64,000 nt of DNA from Nanobdellota archaeon (GCA_021818905.1 JAKASS010000001.1:1-64000), one strand, 5' to 3'. Numbered from the stretch's first letter, positions 15,603 through 25,035 are shown. Notes: generated by a model not told the origin, from the letters alone. Made by a program: numbers and translations.

Positions 15603-17957
15603 ATGGATAAGCAAGATAGCAAGCAGATATTTTCAGACGCTAAAGGTTGGAGTAGAGATCTTGAGAAAGAAATCCAAAAAAGACTCGATAATCTAGAACT
15701 ATCAAATTTTGACGTAAAAATCGCGAAGCCATTTTTCGGAATTGACACGCCTCCGCCATATCCTTCTGGTAGACCATGGCATCTGGGGGCCGCCGCACAA
15801 TATTCACAGATTGATGCAATAGCTAGATCGGAAAGAATGCTCGGCAAAGGGGTGCTTTTTCCCATCGGTATGGATAGAAACGGCCTGCCTGTGGAAAGAT
15901 ATACCGAAAAAAAGTATGATATACGGATGCGAGAAACGGAAAGAGAAAAATTTATAGAGCTCTGCCGGGGCGCACTAGACGATTTGCAAAGCGAGATGGT
16001 CGAGATTTTGAAGGCGATTGGATTCTCGGCAGATTTCAAAAATATGTATAGGACTGACTCTGATGAGTACCGGGCTTTGACGCAAGCAACTTTCATAAAA
16101 CACTGGAAAGATGAAATGATATACCGCGGGAACCGTCCTACAAACTACTGCGTTGAATGCGGCACTACTATAGCCGATGCTGAGATAGAATACAAAGAAC
16201 TCCCAACAAAACTGGCGTATTTTACCTTTCAAGTAAAGGGGTCAAAAGACACGATAACTATAGCAAGCACCAGACCAGAACTTTTAGGCGCGTGCCGAGC
16301 GATTATAGCCAACCCGGAGGATACTAGATACAAAAGCTTGATAGGCAAGCGTGCCATAGTCCCTATATACAAAACAGAAGTCGATATACTTGGACATAGT
16401 TCAGCTAAACCAGAATTTGGCAGCGGGGCGGTCATGGTATGCTCTTATGGCGACTATAACGATGTTCTTCTTTTCAAAGAGCTAGGTCTAGATGAAAAGA
16501 TAATAATTAATGAAAACGGACGATTAACCGATGCCGCAGGTAAGCTTGCGGGGCTTACTGTAAATTCTGGAAGAAAGGAGATACTAAGATTGCTCCAGGA
16601 AGATGGTTCTCTAGAAAAAGTTCAGGAGATCTCGCATAGGACACCTACCTGTGACAGGAGCAAAAGCCCAGTTGAGATAATACCGATGGATGAATATTAC
16701 ATGAAGATAAAGGACCTTAAAGATAAGGTGGCGGAAATAATAGATGGACTCAATTTTATACCGGAACAGCATAAACAAATATTGCTTAATTGGATGAAAG
16801 TGGCGGCGGACTGGCCGATATCTAGAAGGAGATTCTATGGGACCGAGATACCTCTATGGTATTGCAAAAAATGTAACGAGGCATATGTGCCCCAGCCAGG
16901 TAGATATTATAGGCCTTGGAAAGAGAATCCGCCTAGCGAAACGGTCTGTAAAAAGTGTAAATCAACCGAATTTTATGGTGACACAAGAACATTTGACACC
17001 TGGATGGATTCGAGCGTGAGCTCACTTTTCGTAACGAAATATTTGAACGACGCTAACTTTCATTCAAAAACTTATCCCCTTACAATCCGTGCGCAGGGGG
17101 TAGACATAGTTAGGACTTGGCTCTTCTACAGTATAGTAAGGTGCTTTGAATTGACAAAAACGCCCCCTTGGTCCAACGTTTGGATTGGTGGCATGGGATT
17201 AGATGAACATGGTGAAAAAATGAGCAAGAGCAAGGGAAACGGCGTAGACCCCATGCTTATTATAGAACGCTACGGCTCGGACGCATTTAGATTTTGGGCG
17301 GCGTCAGAAGCGTCTCCCGGAAGCAACTTTCTTTTCTCAGAACAAAGAATAATGGGCGCCCAGAAATTCCTCACAAAATTATGGAACGTGGCTAAATTTA
17401 TAAAAGAGTTTGGTGATTATGGCATGACTGAAAAACCGAAAAAACTTTTACCTGCAGACAAATGGATACTAGAAGAGTTATCTTCGGCGGTAAAAGACTC
17501 ACTGAAAGGATATACCGCATTCAATTTTTTTGTCCCTAGCAACAGGCTGAGAGAATTTACATGGAATATTTTTGCCCCACATTATATAGAGATGGTAAAA
17601 GCTAGGGCGTACGGTAAAGACTTCTCAAAAGAAGAGAAACTTTCAGCCATATATGCTCTAAATCAAACTTTAAGGACTATACTACTCCTGCTTGCACCGA
17701 TATGCCCTTTCATAACCGAGTCGATATGGACTAGCTTATACTCCGAAGAATCGATACACAAAATGAGATTTCCTTCTAGTATAACCGGTTTTGAAGAGAT
17801 GGCAAAATATTCTAACATTATAATCGAATTCAATACGAAGGTTTGGAGGGAAAAACGATCGAGGGGGGTTTCTTTACGTGATTCGATATCATTGGACATA
17901 CCTACTGATCTGGAGATATTTGAAAAAGATTTAAGAGCCATGCATAATTTAAAATGA
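15603..17957 (+). CDS. valS: Valyl-tRNA synthetase
   Basis: The 784-residue class I synthetase carries PPPYPSGRPWHLGAA at the HIGH position, IGMDRNGLPVERYTEKK, an editing domain with TIASTRPELLGACRAI, a zinc-ribbon-like insert (WYCKKCNEAYVP and CKKCKS), DTWMDSSVS, and GEKMSKSKGNGVDPM. The editing domain and the NGLPVE signature indicate ValRS rather than IleRS or LeuRS. The last HIGH residue is Ala; I recall the same HIGA-type variant in some other archaeal ValRS. Length is slightly reduced. It is followed by the sulfur-carrier/TtuA pair. Confidence 0.9.
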   Translation: MDKQDSKQIFSDAKGWSRDLEKEIQKRLDNLELSNFDVKIAKPFFGIDTPPPYPSGRPWHLGAAAQYSQIDAIARSERMLGKGVLFPIGMDRNGLPVERYTEKKYDIRMRETEREKFIELCRGALDDLQSEMVEILKAIGFSADFKNMYRTDSDEYRALTQATFIKHWKDEMIYRGNRPTNYCVECGTTIADAEIEYKELPTKLAYFTFQVKGSKDTITIASTRPELLGACRAIIANPEDTRYKSLIGKRAIVPIYKTEVDILGHSSAKPEFGSGAVMVCSYGDYNDVLLFKELGLDEKIIINENGRLTDAAGKLAGLTVNSGRKEILRLLQEDGSLEKVQEISHRTPTCDRSKSPVEIIPMDEYYMKIKDLKDKVAEIIDGLNFIPEQHKQILLNWMKVAADWPISRRRFYGTEIPLWYCKKCNEAYVPQPGRYYRPWKENPPSETVCKKCKSTEFYGDTRTFDTWMDSSVSSLFVTKYLNDANFHSKTYPLTIRAQGVDIVRTWLFYSIVRCFELTKTPPWSNVWIGGMGLDEHGEKMSKSKGNGVDPMLIIERYGSDAFRFWAASEASPGSNFLFSEQRIMGAQKFLTKLWNVAKFIKEFGDYGMTEKPKKLLPADKWILEELSSAVKDSLKGYTAFNFFVPSNRLREFTWNIFAPHYIEMVKARAYGKDFSKEEKLSAIYALNQTLRTILLLLAPICPFITESIWTSLYSEESIHKMRFPSSITGFEEMAKYSNIIIEFNTKVWREKRSRGVSLRDSISLDIPTDLEIFEKDLRAMHNLK

Positions 17958-17982
17958 TTGCCTGTAACTTAGATAAAAACAT

Positions 17983-18189
17983 ATGGTAAAAATAATAGTA
18001 AAAAACATAAATTTCGGTGAGAAGCAGGTAGAGATAAAAACTGGGAAGGTGGAAGAGCTAATTAAAAAACTTAGGACGACTGATGACGCCGTTCTAATAG
18101 TCGATGAAAACGGGGATATATACACCAAAGATAAAAAACTTAAAGACGGTTCCACTATAAACATGATAGAAGTATTTTCTGGCGGATAA
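17983..18189 (+). CDS. Ubiquitin-like sulfur carrier (TtuB/SAMP/ThiS-like)
   Basis: The 68-residue protein has a beta-grasp pattern (IIVKNINFGEKQVEIKTG, VEELIKKLRTTDD, AVLIVDENGDIY, STINMIEVFSGG) and ends in the Gly-Gly needed for adenylation and thiocarboxylate formation. The stop is one base before the tRNA thiolase gene, so they are translated as a unit. By analogy with TtuB-TtuA and Urm1-Ncs6, it likely carries sulfur for 2-thiouridine in tRNA. An activating E1-like enzyme is not in this window. It may also modify proteins, as archaeal SAMPs do. Confidence 0.8.
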   Translation: MVKIIVKNINFGEKQVEIKTGKVEELIKKLRTTDDAVLIVDENGDIYTKDKKLKDGSTINMIEVFSGG

Positions 18190-18190
18190 A

Positions 18191-19114
18191 ATGAAATGTG
18201 AAGCTTGTAGACAGAACGCAATAATATCTAGTAGCAATGGAACTTTCTGCGTTGACCATTTCAAATCAAACTTTGAAAAAATTACCCTATCGACGATTAA
18301 AAAATATAAATTAATAAACGATGGAGAGACTATCGCAGTTGCCAATTCTGGCGGAAAGGATTCGTTATCTTTACTTTACATAATCGCGAAATACTTCAAA
18401 AAGAAAAACAGCATAATCTCTATAACTATAGACGAAGGAATCAAAGGCTATAGAGACAAAACTATAGAAACGATGAAGACATACTGCGATGCCTGGGGTG
18501 TGACGTATAAAATTTATTCTTACGGAGACTTTGCAGGAGCTACTATGGATGCCATAACAAAACTCAAACCCGGCATACCGTGCGGAACCTGCGGCGTTTT
18601 GCGAAGGCACATGCTTAATTTTTCCGCTGCAGAGAACAGAGCAGACAAGATGGCGACCGCACACAATATGGACGATGAGGCTGAAAATGTTATGATGAAC
18701 CTATTCCAGAACGACTTTGAGAAGCTAATACGATTAGGCCCAATATCTGGGATCTCACAATACAAGGGTTTTGTACCGCGGATAAAGCCGTTTATGTTCA
18801 TTAGCGAAAAAGAAACCATGCTTTTTTCTATGGTTAACGGAATAAATGCCCTCCACACGCCGTGTCCATACGCTGGTTTAGGTTTTAGGGGCGTAATATC
18901 ACGAAAGATAAAAGAGCTTGAATCTGAAATGCCCGGTTCGAAAAGATACATGCTTGACCTGATGATGGAGTTAAAAAGAGAGTATTCGGATAGCTATGTT
19001 GAAAACCCGCGTAGCCAGTTGGTTAATTGCGCTGCGTGCGGCGCGCCGGCTTCCGAAGAAATATGTGAAGCCTGCAACGTAAAAATGCAGATTAAACGAT
19101 TAAAACCAAATTAA
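18191..19114 (+). CDS. ttuA: tRNA 2-thiouridine synthetase TtuA/NcsA (Ncs6-like)
   Basis: This 307-residue protein begins with a CxxC/CxxH zinc finger (C3, C6, C20, H23), has the ATP-pyrophosphatase motif ANSGGKDSLSLLY, the PCGTCGVLRRHMLN catalytic/Fe-S loop, a DKMATAHNMDDEAENVMMN segment, HTPCPYAG, and ends with a second zinc finger (CAACGAP and CEAC). The TtuA/NcsA family adds sulfur to U34 or U54 of tRNA. It directly follows the ubiquitin-like sulfur carrier. All expected zinc and catalytic cysteines are present. Confidence 0.9.
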   Translation: MKCEACRQNAIISSSNGTFCVDHFKSNFEKITLSTIKKYKLINDGETIAVANSGGKDSLSLLYIIAKYFKKKNSIISITIDEGIKGYRDKTIETMKTYCDAWGVTYKIYSYGDFAGATMDAITKLKPGIPCGTCGVLRRHMLNFSAAENRADKMATAHNMDDEAENVMMNLFQNDFEKLIRLGPISGISQYKGFVPRIKPFMFISEKETMLFSMVNGINALHTPCPYAGLGFRGVISRKIKELESEMPGSKRYMLDLMMELKREYSDSYVENPRSQLVNCAACGAPASEEICEACNVKMQIKRLKPN

Positions 19115-19153
19115 ATAATAAATCTTTAAATATCAAAAAAAACAATATTCTCT

Positions 19154-20416
19154 ATGCCAAATACTTCTCCAAAAATAGAGTTATCCCAGGATTACCAGAC
19201 ATATGTCAAAAACGTTGACGATTTTAATAATTCGCTAAGCCTTACGGTTTCTGACGTATACAAAAAACTCAATCTAATCGCACAAAGCATAAGTGGACTG
19301 GATAAAGCGCGAGAAAACAACGTAGATCCTGCCTATGTAAGCGGGTTAGAAGTTAAAGTAAACAAACTCGCTTCCGACCTAAATGCTGCAATATCAAGTT
19401 TCAATTCGGCTGTTGAAAAGCTTAACGATAATTATACGGATTCTTTTGACAGGCTTAACAAATTGAATTCTGTGACCGATAGCCTTTTACTTAATCTAAG
19501 TAAAGTATCTAACGACCTTAACAAAGCTGTGTCAAGTTTTAACTCTGTTTCGCAACAGGTCGTGGAAAATGCCGATAAAGATTCGGAGAATATAAATAGG
19601 GTAAACGAAACCGTTGCAAAATTTTCAGACATGTTAAAAGCAAACGTAAGCGATATAAACGCTACGAATAATGAATTGGCAGAAAAATTTAGCAAGCTTT
19701 CAGACACAGTCTATTCTGGCTTACCGGCTATAAACGGGCTGGTAGATGACGTAACCCAGCTAAAAAAGCTCCATTCGACAATAAACACGCGATTTGAAAG
19801 CTTAACAAACGCTACAAACGGACTAGCAGTCGAGAGCAATGGTTTGAATCTTAAGCTCGATACAATAAGCAAAGAATTCGAAAACATACAGCAGGGATTA
19901 ATTGACGCTCAGAAGCATGTAATGGATTTCATAAATATAGCACGAAGCGCAACGTCTAATCTAAATTCTTACAACCCCGAATCCCTGAATGTAGAGATAA
20001 AGAAAAACGAAGACCAGATAGACAATTTAGAAAAGGAAATGAGTAAGACTTTAGAGAATTATAATAATCTCGAAAAGAATGTATCCGCACTGTCAAATAA
20101 GATATCCGAACTTTCGGTCGTAAAAAACGCCTCAAAATTATTTGATAATGTACAAACGACCGCAAAGGCCGTAGAAGACAGTGAAAATAAGATAAACGCC
20201 CAGTCCTCAAAGATGGAGATAATGTTCAACCAACTTAGCTCGTACATGAATAAATTCGTCGATATAAACAACAGACTAAACGACATGATGAAAAAACTTG
20301 GCGATATCGAAACTGAAGTCGGGAGAGTAAAGACGAGTCTTGTTTTATTTGCAACAAAAGAAGACATAATCGAGCTGCATAACAAAATAAATACGCTTTC
20401 TAACCAAAAACAATAA
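19154..20416 (+). CDS. Long coiled-coil protein of unknown function
   Basis: The 420-residue protein is almost entirely Asn/Ser/Lys/Leu-rich heptad repeat, with stretches such as VNKLASDLNAAISSFNSAVE, NRVNETVAKFSDML and ENIQQGLIDAQKHVMDF, and no membrane segment or globular domain. A TATA-like CTTTAAATAT lies about 25 bases before the ATG. Composition resembles structural filaments, tethers or receptor-like coiled coils. It is seven bases upstream of a winged-helix gene, so the two may work together, for example in chromosome or cell organisation. Function is not recognised. Confidence 0.6.
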   Translation: MPNTSPKIELSQDYQTYVKNVDDFNNSLSLTVSDVYKKLNLIAQSISGLDKARENNVDPAYVSGLEVKVNKLASDLNAAISSFNSAVEKLNDNYTDSFDRLNKLNSVTDSLLLNLSKVSNDLNKAVSSFNSVSQQVVENADKDSENINRVNETVAKFSDMLKANVSDINATNNELAEKFSKLSDTVYSGLPAINGLVDDVTQLKKLHSTINTRFESLTNATNGLAVESNGLNLKLDTISKEFENIQQGLIDAQKHVMDFINIARSATSNLNSYNPESLNVEIKKNEDQIDNLEKEMSKTLENYNNLEKNVSALSNKISELSVVKNASKLFDNVQTTAKAVEDSENKINAQSSKMEIMFNQLSSYMNKFVDINNRLNDMMKKLGDIETEVGRVKTSLVLFATKEDIIELHNKINTLSNQKQ

Positions 20417-20423
20417 AAACGCA

Positions 20424-20900
20424 ATGGAAAATCAAGACGGAGAAAGTAAAATCAGAAAGAGATTGTATAGAGACAAGCCTCTTGCGGGTATAAGTCTAAA
20501 TGAATTTGAGAAGCCCTCTTCCGATTACTTCACAAACCTAAGACGATTCTGTATATCTATCGGCGTGATAAGCCCAGGCGAAAGTCGGGTTGCTATTGTA
20601 CACATACTGGATATATTGCTAAAGCAAAAAAAATCTAAAAAAGACGGACTAGACAGCTACGAAATAATAAAAGAACTATACAAGACTGACGTAAAGATAG
20701 TTTATGCAAATATACTGCGGGACCTTAGAAAACTTATTGCGGTTGGGATAGTAGAAAGGCGGGACAACTGTTATAGGATAAAGGAAAACATGAAGTTAAG
20801 AGAACTCCTTGAGACTTTCATAAAGCCGTACATAATAGACAGGATACTAAAAAGAGTGGAAGAGTACGCAGAAAGTATAGATAACAAGCTCGGTGATTAG
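20424..20900 (+). CDS. Winged-helix protein, lineage-specific
   Basis: This 158-residue protein has a charged N-terminus, then VAIVHILDILLKQKKSKKDG, a helix-turn-helix-like DSYEIIKELYKTDVKIVYANI, and a wing-like GIVERRDNCYRIKEN, ending in an amphipathic helix. That matches a winged-helix DNA-binding fold, but I do not recognise the family. It follows the coiled-coil gene by seven bases and its stop overlaps that of a convergent MarR-like gene by four bases. Confidence 0.5.
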   Translation: MENQDGESKIRKRLYRDKPLAGISLNEFEKPSSDYFTNLRRFCISIGVISPGESRVAIVHILDILLKQKKSKKDGLDSYEIIKELYKTDVKIVYANILRDLRKLIAVGIVERRDNCYRIKENMKLRELLETFIKPYIIDRILKRVEEYAESIDNKLGD

Positions 20901-21166
20901 AGTTCAGAAAGTAGTTTGTATATTTTCTTACCCTTAGACGTAAGTCTTATCATTTTCTTGTGCTTGCTGCCGTCAAAAGAAGTTATGCCAAGCCCGTTCA
21001 TTACTTTTATCAACTTAACTATGTAAGCATAACTGCAATCTATTTTCTTCGACATCATCGCAGAATAAACTCGGCCTTCATTTGAGGAAATTGCCTGTAA
21101 AAGCATGAACGGCTTCTCGTGAAGAAATAATCTTCTTGCCAATTTTTTGGAATCTGATTCGGCCAT
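20897..21166 (-). CDS. Small MarR-like winged-helix regulator
   Basis: The 89-residue protein has KPFMLLQAISSNEGRVYSAM, then DCSYAYIVKLIKVMNGLGI as the recognition region and the wing KKMIRLTSKGKKIYKLL. This resembles the minimal MarR/PadR-type winged helix found in archaea. It would bind DNA as a dimer. Targets are unknown. It overlaps the 3' end of the convergent winged-helix gene by four bases, so antisense effects between the two are possible. Confidence 0.6.
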   Translation of the reverse strand: MAESDSKKLARRLFLHEKPFMLLQAISSNEGRVYSAMMSKKIDCSYAYIVKLIKVMNGLGITSFDGSKHKKMIRLTSKGKKIYKLLSEL

Positions 21167-21277
21167 ATCTATTCAGTAATTATGTGTGATATTTATACCT
21201 TTCTTAGATATTTTTCTATAAACGACTTAGAAAATTTATTATAAGATTTAAATCTGAGCGTTAAAAATCGGTTAAAT

Positions 21278-22020
21278 TTACTTTCTTGCGTAGAATATCG
21301 CGTTTGTAGATTTAAGTTTTGGGACATCGTCTGTGCTTGTTTCGCGATTTTTTATGTCTATCCAGAACAACCTATTAAATCCGGTCTTAATCGCCGAATC
21401 TTCTATACTTGTTCTATCCCAGAAGAATTTATAGTCATAACAAAGAAATTTCCCATCCCTATCGAAAAACTCACAGCATAGCTTCGACCCGTTTTTAAGC
21501 GGGCTTCCATCTGCTAGAGAAACTCTATACAGGACTCCGCTTTCTCTTAATGGATTCAACGGATTACATACGACAGAAAAAAGTCTACCGTCCGTCTTTA
21601 GGTGATTATAAGCGACCCGGAGATAATCTTTTAATTCCGTACAGATGGGTGCGTAACTAAAAACGAACCCGGCTGTAACGACATCAAATTTTTGCTTAAG
21701 ATCCAAGTCTTTTATGTCCGATTTAATAAAATCTATATTAAATCCGTTAGCCAAGCTCTTTGAACGCGCTATGTCTATCTGTTTTTGCGACATGTCGACG
21801 CCGATGACGCGTCCTGCCCCCAGGATTTAATTAGCTGGGCGAAGAATCCAGCGCCACAACCCAAATCTAAAACAGATAGCCCACTAAGCTTTGGAAACGC
21901 CCCTATAAAAGATTCTTTTATCAAAACGTGTTTTCTAGGATTATATCCCTCGAACTTTTCGTAAGCGGCAGCTATTTTATCGTAATGCTTTTCTACATCG
22001 TATTCCTCATTTTCTACCAC
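21278..22020 (-). pseudogene. SAM-dependent class I methyltransferase, frameshifted
   Basis: Two minus-strand frames together make one methyltransferase of about 247 residues. The first (start 22020) reads DVEKHYDKIAAAYEKFEGYN and motif I VLDLGCGAGFFAQL, then derails after KSWG. The second resumes as GRVIGVDMSQKQIDIARS and continues to FYARK at 21278. The break falls in a run of five Gs on the minus strand (21817-21821); six would restore the frame. It is therefore a pseudogene, an assembly error, or a slippage site. It resembles ubiquinone/menaquinone-type small-molecule methyltransferases; the substrate is unknown. Confidence 0.75.
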
Positions 22021-22042
22021 AAGATTTTTGCCTCATCAATAA

Positions 22043-22133
22043 AGGGCCCACTGGGATTTGAACCCAGGTCAGATGGTTACTCCATCTGATGCATTCGAAG
22101 CCATCTATCCTATCCGGACTAGACTATGGGCCC
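22043..22133 (-). tRNA. tRNA-Arg(UCG) with a 17-nt intron
   Basis: The minus strand folds as a tRNA with a GGGCCCA/TGGGCCC acceptor stem, D-arm with G18-G19, T-loop TTCAAAT and anticodon stem GATGG/CCATC. The anticodon region is longer than 7 nt, and removing 17 nt between positions 37 and 38 leaves loop CTTCGAA with anticodon TCG. A bulge-helix-bulge fits exactly: central helix CTTC/GGAG, bulges GAA and TAA. The discriminator base is U. CCA is not encoded. Confidence 0.8.
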
Positions 22134-22177
22134 TTCAATATTTCTTATGAAGTTTTAGATATTTATCTGTCTCTTAT

Positions 22178-22789
22178 TTAAATTTCTATTATCTTTCCTT
22201 TCGGACCTGCGTTTATTACTGTGGTGCCCCCCAGTTTGTCTTCTAAGCTGAATGTCTCGTGTATGTGGCCACAGATGCACTTCTCGGGTTTAAGCTTCTC
22301 AATCATTTCACGGACCGCTGTGCTGCCTACATTCATGTCCTTTCCTATAACATCCAATTTGGTCTTATACGGAGGAACGTGTACGACCATTACCTTTTTC
22401 TTTGCGTCACTTATGTATCTAAATGAGTTTTGTATTCTCTTTTTTATTTGATTCTCAGAAAGTTCATTTGGCCCTATGTTTGCAAGGCCACAACCAAAGA
22501 AGCCGACCCCGCCGACCTTGAATGCATAACTGTGCAAATCATAAAGTATATCTGAATATCTCTTCTTAAGCATAAACATGTCCGCTTCACTATCGTGGTT
22601 GCCCGGTATTATAGCTACCTTTTTCTTTAGGTCAGAGAACGGCTTTAACAATCCTTCTAATCCATTACCGAATATGGACAGGTCGCCCGCTAAAATAACG
22701 AGGTCTACCCTCTCTTTCTTTGCTTTTTTAGCTAAGCTCTCTGCAGCTTTCAGGTCACCGTGTATGTCCGATGCGGCTAATATCCTCAT
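22178..22789 (-). CDS. Calcineurin-like metallophosphoesterase
   Basis: The 203-residue protein has the phosphoesterase metal motifs in order: ASDIHGDLKA, LAGDLSIFG, IPGNHDSEADMF, VVHVPPYKTKLD and CGHIHETFS. It is of the small archaeal YfcE-like class, which hydrolyses phosphodiesters or phosphomonoesters with two divalent metals. The natural substrate is not predictable. It lies between tRNA-Arg and Hel308 on the same strand as Hel308, only 22 bases after its stop. Confidence 0.85.
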   Translation of the reverse strand: MRILAASDIHGDLKAAESLAKKAKKERVDLVILAGDLSIFGNGLEGLLKPFSDLKKKVAIIPGNHDSEADMFMLKKRYSDILYDLHSYAFKVGGVGFFGCGLANIGPNELSENQIKKRIQNSFRYISDAKKKVMVVHVPPYKTKLDVIGKDMNVGSTAVREMIEKLKPEKCICGHIHETFSLEDKLGGTTVINAGPKGKIIEI

Positions 22790-22811
22790 AATAGGGTATT
22801 GAGTTATTTGT

Positions 22812-24941
22812 TTATATCAATTTCTTTTGCGCATCTTCTTCATGTAGGTAAGAGTAAACTTTTCCTGCGATTTTACTGCCAAGTATGTGGGACAGCTTGT
22901 CTATCGGTGTCGCCTTTAGTTCTGATATGCTTTTTATGCCAAGGGAGTATAATCTTCTTCCTCTCGCCCGTCCAATCTCCGGCACGGAAATCAAAGGCAG
23001 TAATTCTTCCTTGATGCCATACTTTATCCTTGTGGAGAGTTTTGCTATCTCGTTTGATTTTCCACCTAAGGTTTTGCTTAATTCTTTAAGACTGTAGACT
23101 AGCCATCTTATACTTTCTATTGTTACGTAAAATTCCCCGGGGAGAACTTTATAGTCTTCTTCTATATCACGTTCACTTTTCTCGTCTATCCATTCTGATA
23201 TTATATGCGCCATTTTTATGGCAGATATAAAGCGATCGTATTCTACTAGGTTCTGGTCTGTTAGAAGACTCAGAGTATAACTTTCTTCCTCGTACCTCTC
23301 GAACTCTGACTGCGAAATCCTTATAAATCTGAATTCCTCTGTGCAGAAAAGAACGTGGAGGATAGAGAATGGGTCTATTCTGTCGCTTTCTTTCATCTTT
23401 TCTATGAATCGCATGAATACAAGGCCTGTGTAAGGGTCAAGGTATAATTGATTTATTAATCTCCCTAGTCTGGTGGCTAATATCTTGCCCATTTCATCTA
23501 TTATGAAATCGTGCTCTTCTAAAAACTCCATCGCCGCGTCTATTTTTTCTGTTAGGTCTATTCCAAGACTTGAAATGAAGAGCGTGTCAAAAAAGGCACT
23601 GAAATCGTCTTTTGACCGGCACAGTTCTAGGCAAGACAGTGCCAGCGTATATTTTCTTACGGCGATTTCACTATTGAACTTGGATATTATCGGCTCTACT
23701 TCTCCTTCTACGTATTTTTTCTGTATAAGGTCTAAGTCTCTCTCGTTTCTTGCTATTATTATCGCCGTTCCTTCTTTGTCATACTTAGGCCGACCTGCCC
23801 TCCCAAGCATCTGTTCTATTTCAAGAGCTGGAAGCGATTCTGAGCCATATTCTCCGTACCTGTATACAGAGGAAATTATCACTGTGTTTGCCGGCAGATT
23901 AACTCCCATAGCTAAAGTGGGTGTTGCGACTATGAATTTTATAAGACCGTTCCTAAAGCCATTTTCTATTAGTTTCCTCTGTTTGTTTACTAAGCCCGCA
24001 TGGTGGAACGCAACGCCGCCTCTTACAAGGTCGCTTATTTGTTCGCATTGGGATGTCGGTCTATCCAAAACATTTAAAATCTCATCGGCTAGTTTGTTTA
24101 GGGCTTTTTTGTCTTCTGGGACAAGTTTTGGCGCGAAGACGTTAGATATGAGTTTTGCATTGGACATTGTTGATTTTTTAGTCTGAGCAAAGATAAGGGC
24201 CTGCTTTTGCTTTTTAATCAGTTCCATCACTATATTCAGAAGCGGGTCTTCGACATTGTTCAGAGTTTCTTTCTTACCACCAAGTAGCTCGCCGTCAAAA
24301 TAAACTTTTTTAACGAGCTTCACAGGTCTAAAATCGCTCTTTACCAGCTTGCACCCGAGCCACTCGGCGATATCCTCGGCGTTACTTATTGTAGCGCTAA
24401 GACCTATTATCTGCGCACTTGCAAATATTTTCTTATTTAGTGCGATTAAAAATTCTAGCGTAGGGCCGCGCCCTACATCCGTCAACAGGTGTATTTCGTC
24501 ATAAACTATACAGCCTACATTTATCAGATAGTTACCAGAATTACGCAAAAGACTATCAAGTTTTTCTGTAGACACAAATAAAACATCATAAGCACCAATC
24601 GTAGAATCGCTTTCGCTATAATCCCCCATCGAAAGTGCGGATTTTACTTCTGGATATTCTCTTGTAAAGTCCTCAAACTTTTCTGAGATCAATGCCCTCA
24701 TCGGCGCAACATAAATGGCTCTTTTTCCCAAAGAAACTGCGTTAAGTATAGCCATCTCACCTATCAAAGTCTTTCCAGACGCAGTCGGTGCTGACACTAA
24801 GATATTCTCTCCTTCGAATAGCCCCTTCTTTATCGCTTCCGCCTGCGGGGGGAGAAATTCGACTATCTTATCTTTTATCTTAGTGTATACCTGTTTAGGT
24901 ATTTGGCTTTCCGTTTCCTGGATTTTCATCTTCTCCACCAC
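22812..24941 (-). CDS. hel308: Hel308-type SF2 DNA helicase
   Basis: The 709-residue helicase has a Q-like LPPQAEAI region, Walker A SAPTASGKT, MRALISEK, VYDEIHLL (DEIH), GLSATISNAEDIAEWLG, HHAGLVNKQR, TLAMGVNLPANTVI and GRAGRPKYD. A C-terminal helix-hairpin-helix-like segment contains VPEIGRARGRRLYSLG. This matches Hel308/HelQ, a 3'-5' helicase acting at stalled forks. Length is typical. It is probably co-transcribed with the phosphoesterase downstream. Confidence 0.9.
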   Translation of the reverse strand: MVEKMKIQETESQIPKQVYTKIKDKIVEFLPPQAEAIKKGLFEGENILVSAPTASGKTLIGEMAILNAVSLGKRAIYVAPMRALISEKFEDFTREYPEVKSALSMGDYSESDSTIGAYDVLFVSTEKLDSLLRNSGNYLINVGCIVYDEIHLLTDVGRGPTLEFLIALNKKIFASAQIIGLSATISNAEDIAEWLGCKLVKSDFRPVKLVKKVYFDGELLGGKKETLNNVEDPLLNIVMELIKKQKQALIFAQTKKSTMSNAKLISNVFAPKLVPEDKKALNKLADEILNVLDRPTSQCEQISDLVRGGVAFHHAGLVNKQRKLIENGFRNGLIKFIVATPTLAMGVNLPANTVIISSVYRYGEYGSESLPALEIEQMLGRAGRPKYDKEGTAIIIARNERDLDLIQKKYVEGEVEPIISKFNSEIAVRKYTLALSCLELCRSKDDFSAFFDTLFISSLGIDLTEKIDAAMEFLEEHDFIIDEMGKILATRLGRLINQLYLDPYTGLVFMRFIEKMKESDRIDPFSILHVLFCTEEFRFIRISQSEFERYEEESYTLSLLTDQNLVEYDRFISAIKMAHIISEWIDEKSERDIEEDYKVLPGEFYVTIESIRWLVYSLKELSKTLGGKSNEIAKLSTRIKYGIKEELLPLISVPEIGRARGRRLYSLGIKSISELKATPIDKLSHILGSKIAGKVYSYLHEEDAQKKLI

Positions 24942-25035
24942 TAGATTTAATGATTGTATCTCTTGTATTTAATCTGCTTAAAATAAATAGTGCTTAAATC
25001 TTATAAAAACATCATTAATGCGTAGAGAAGTGATT

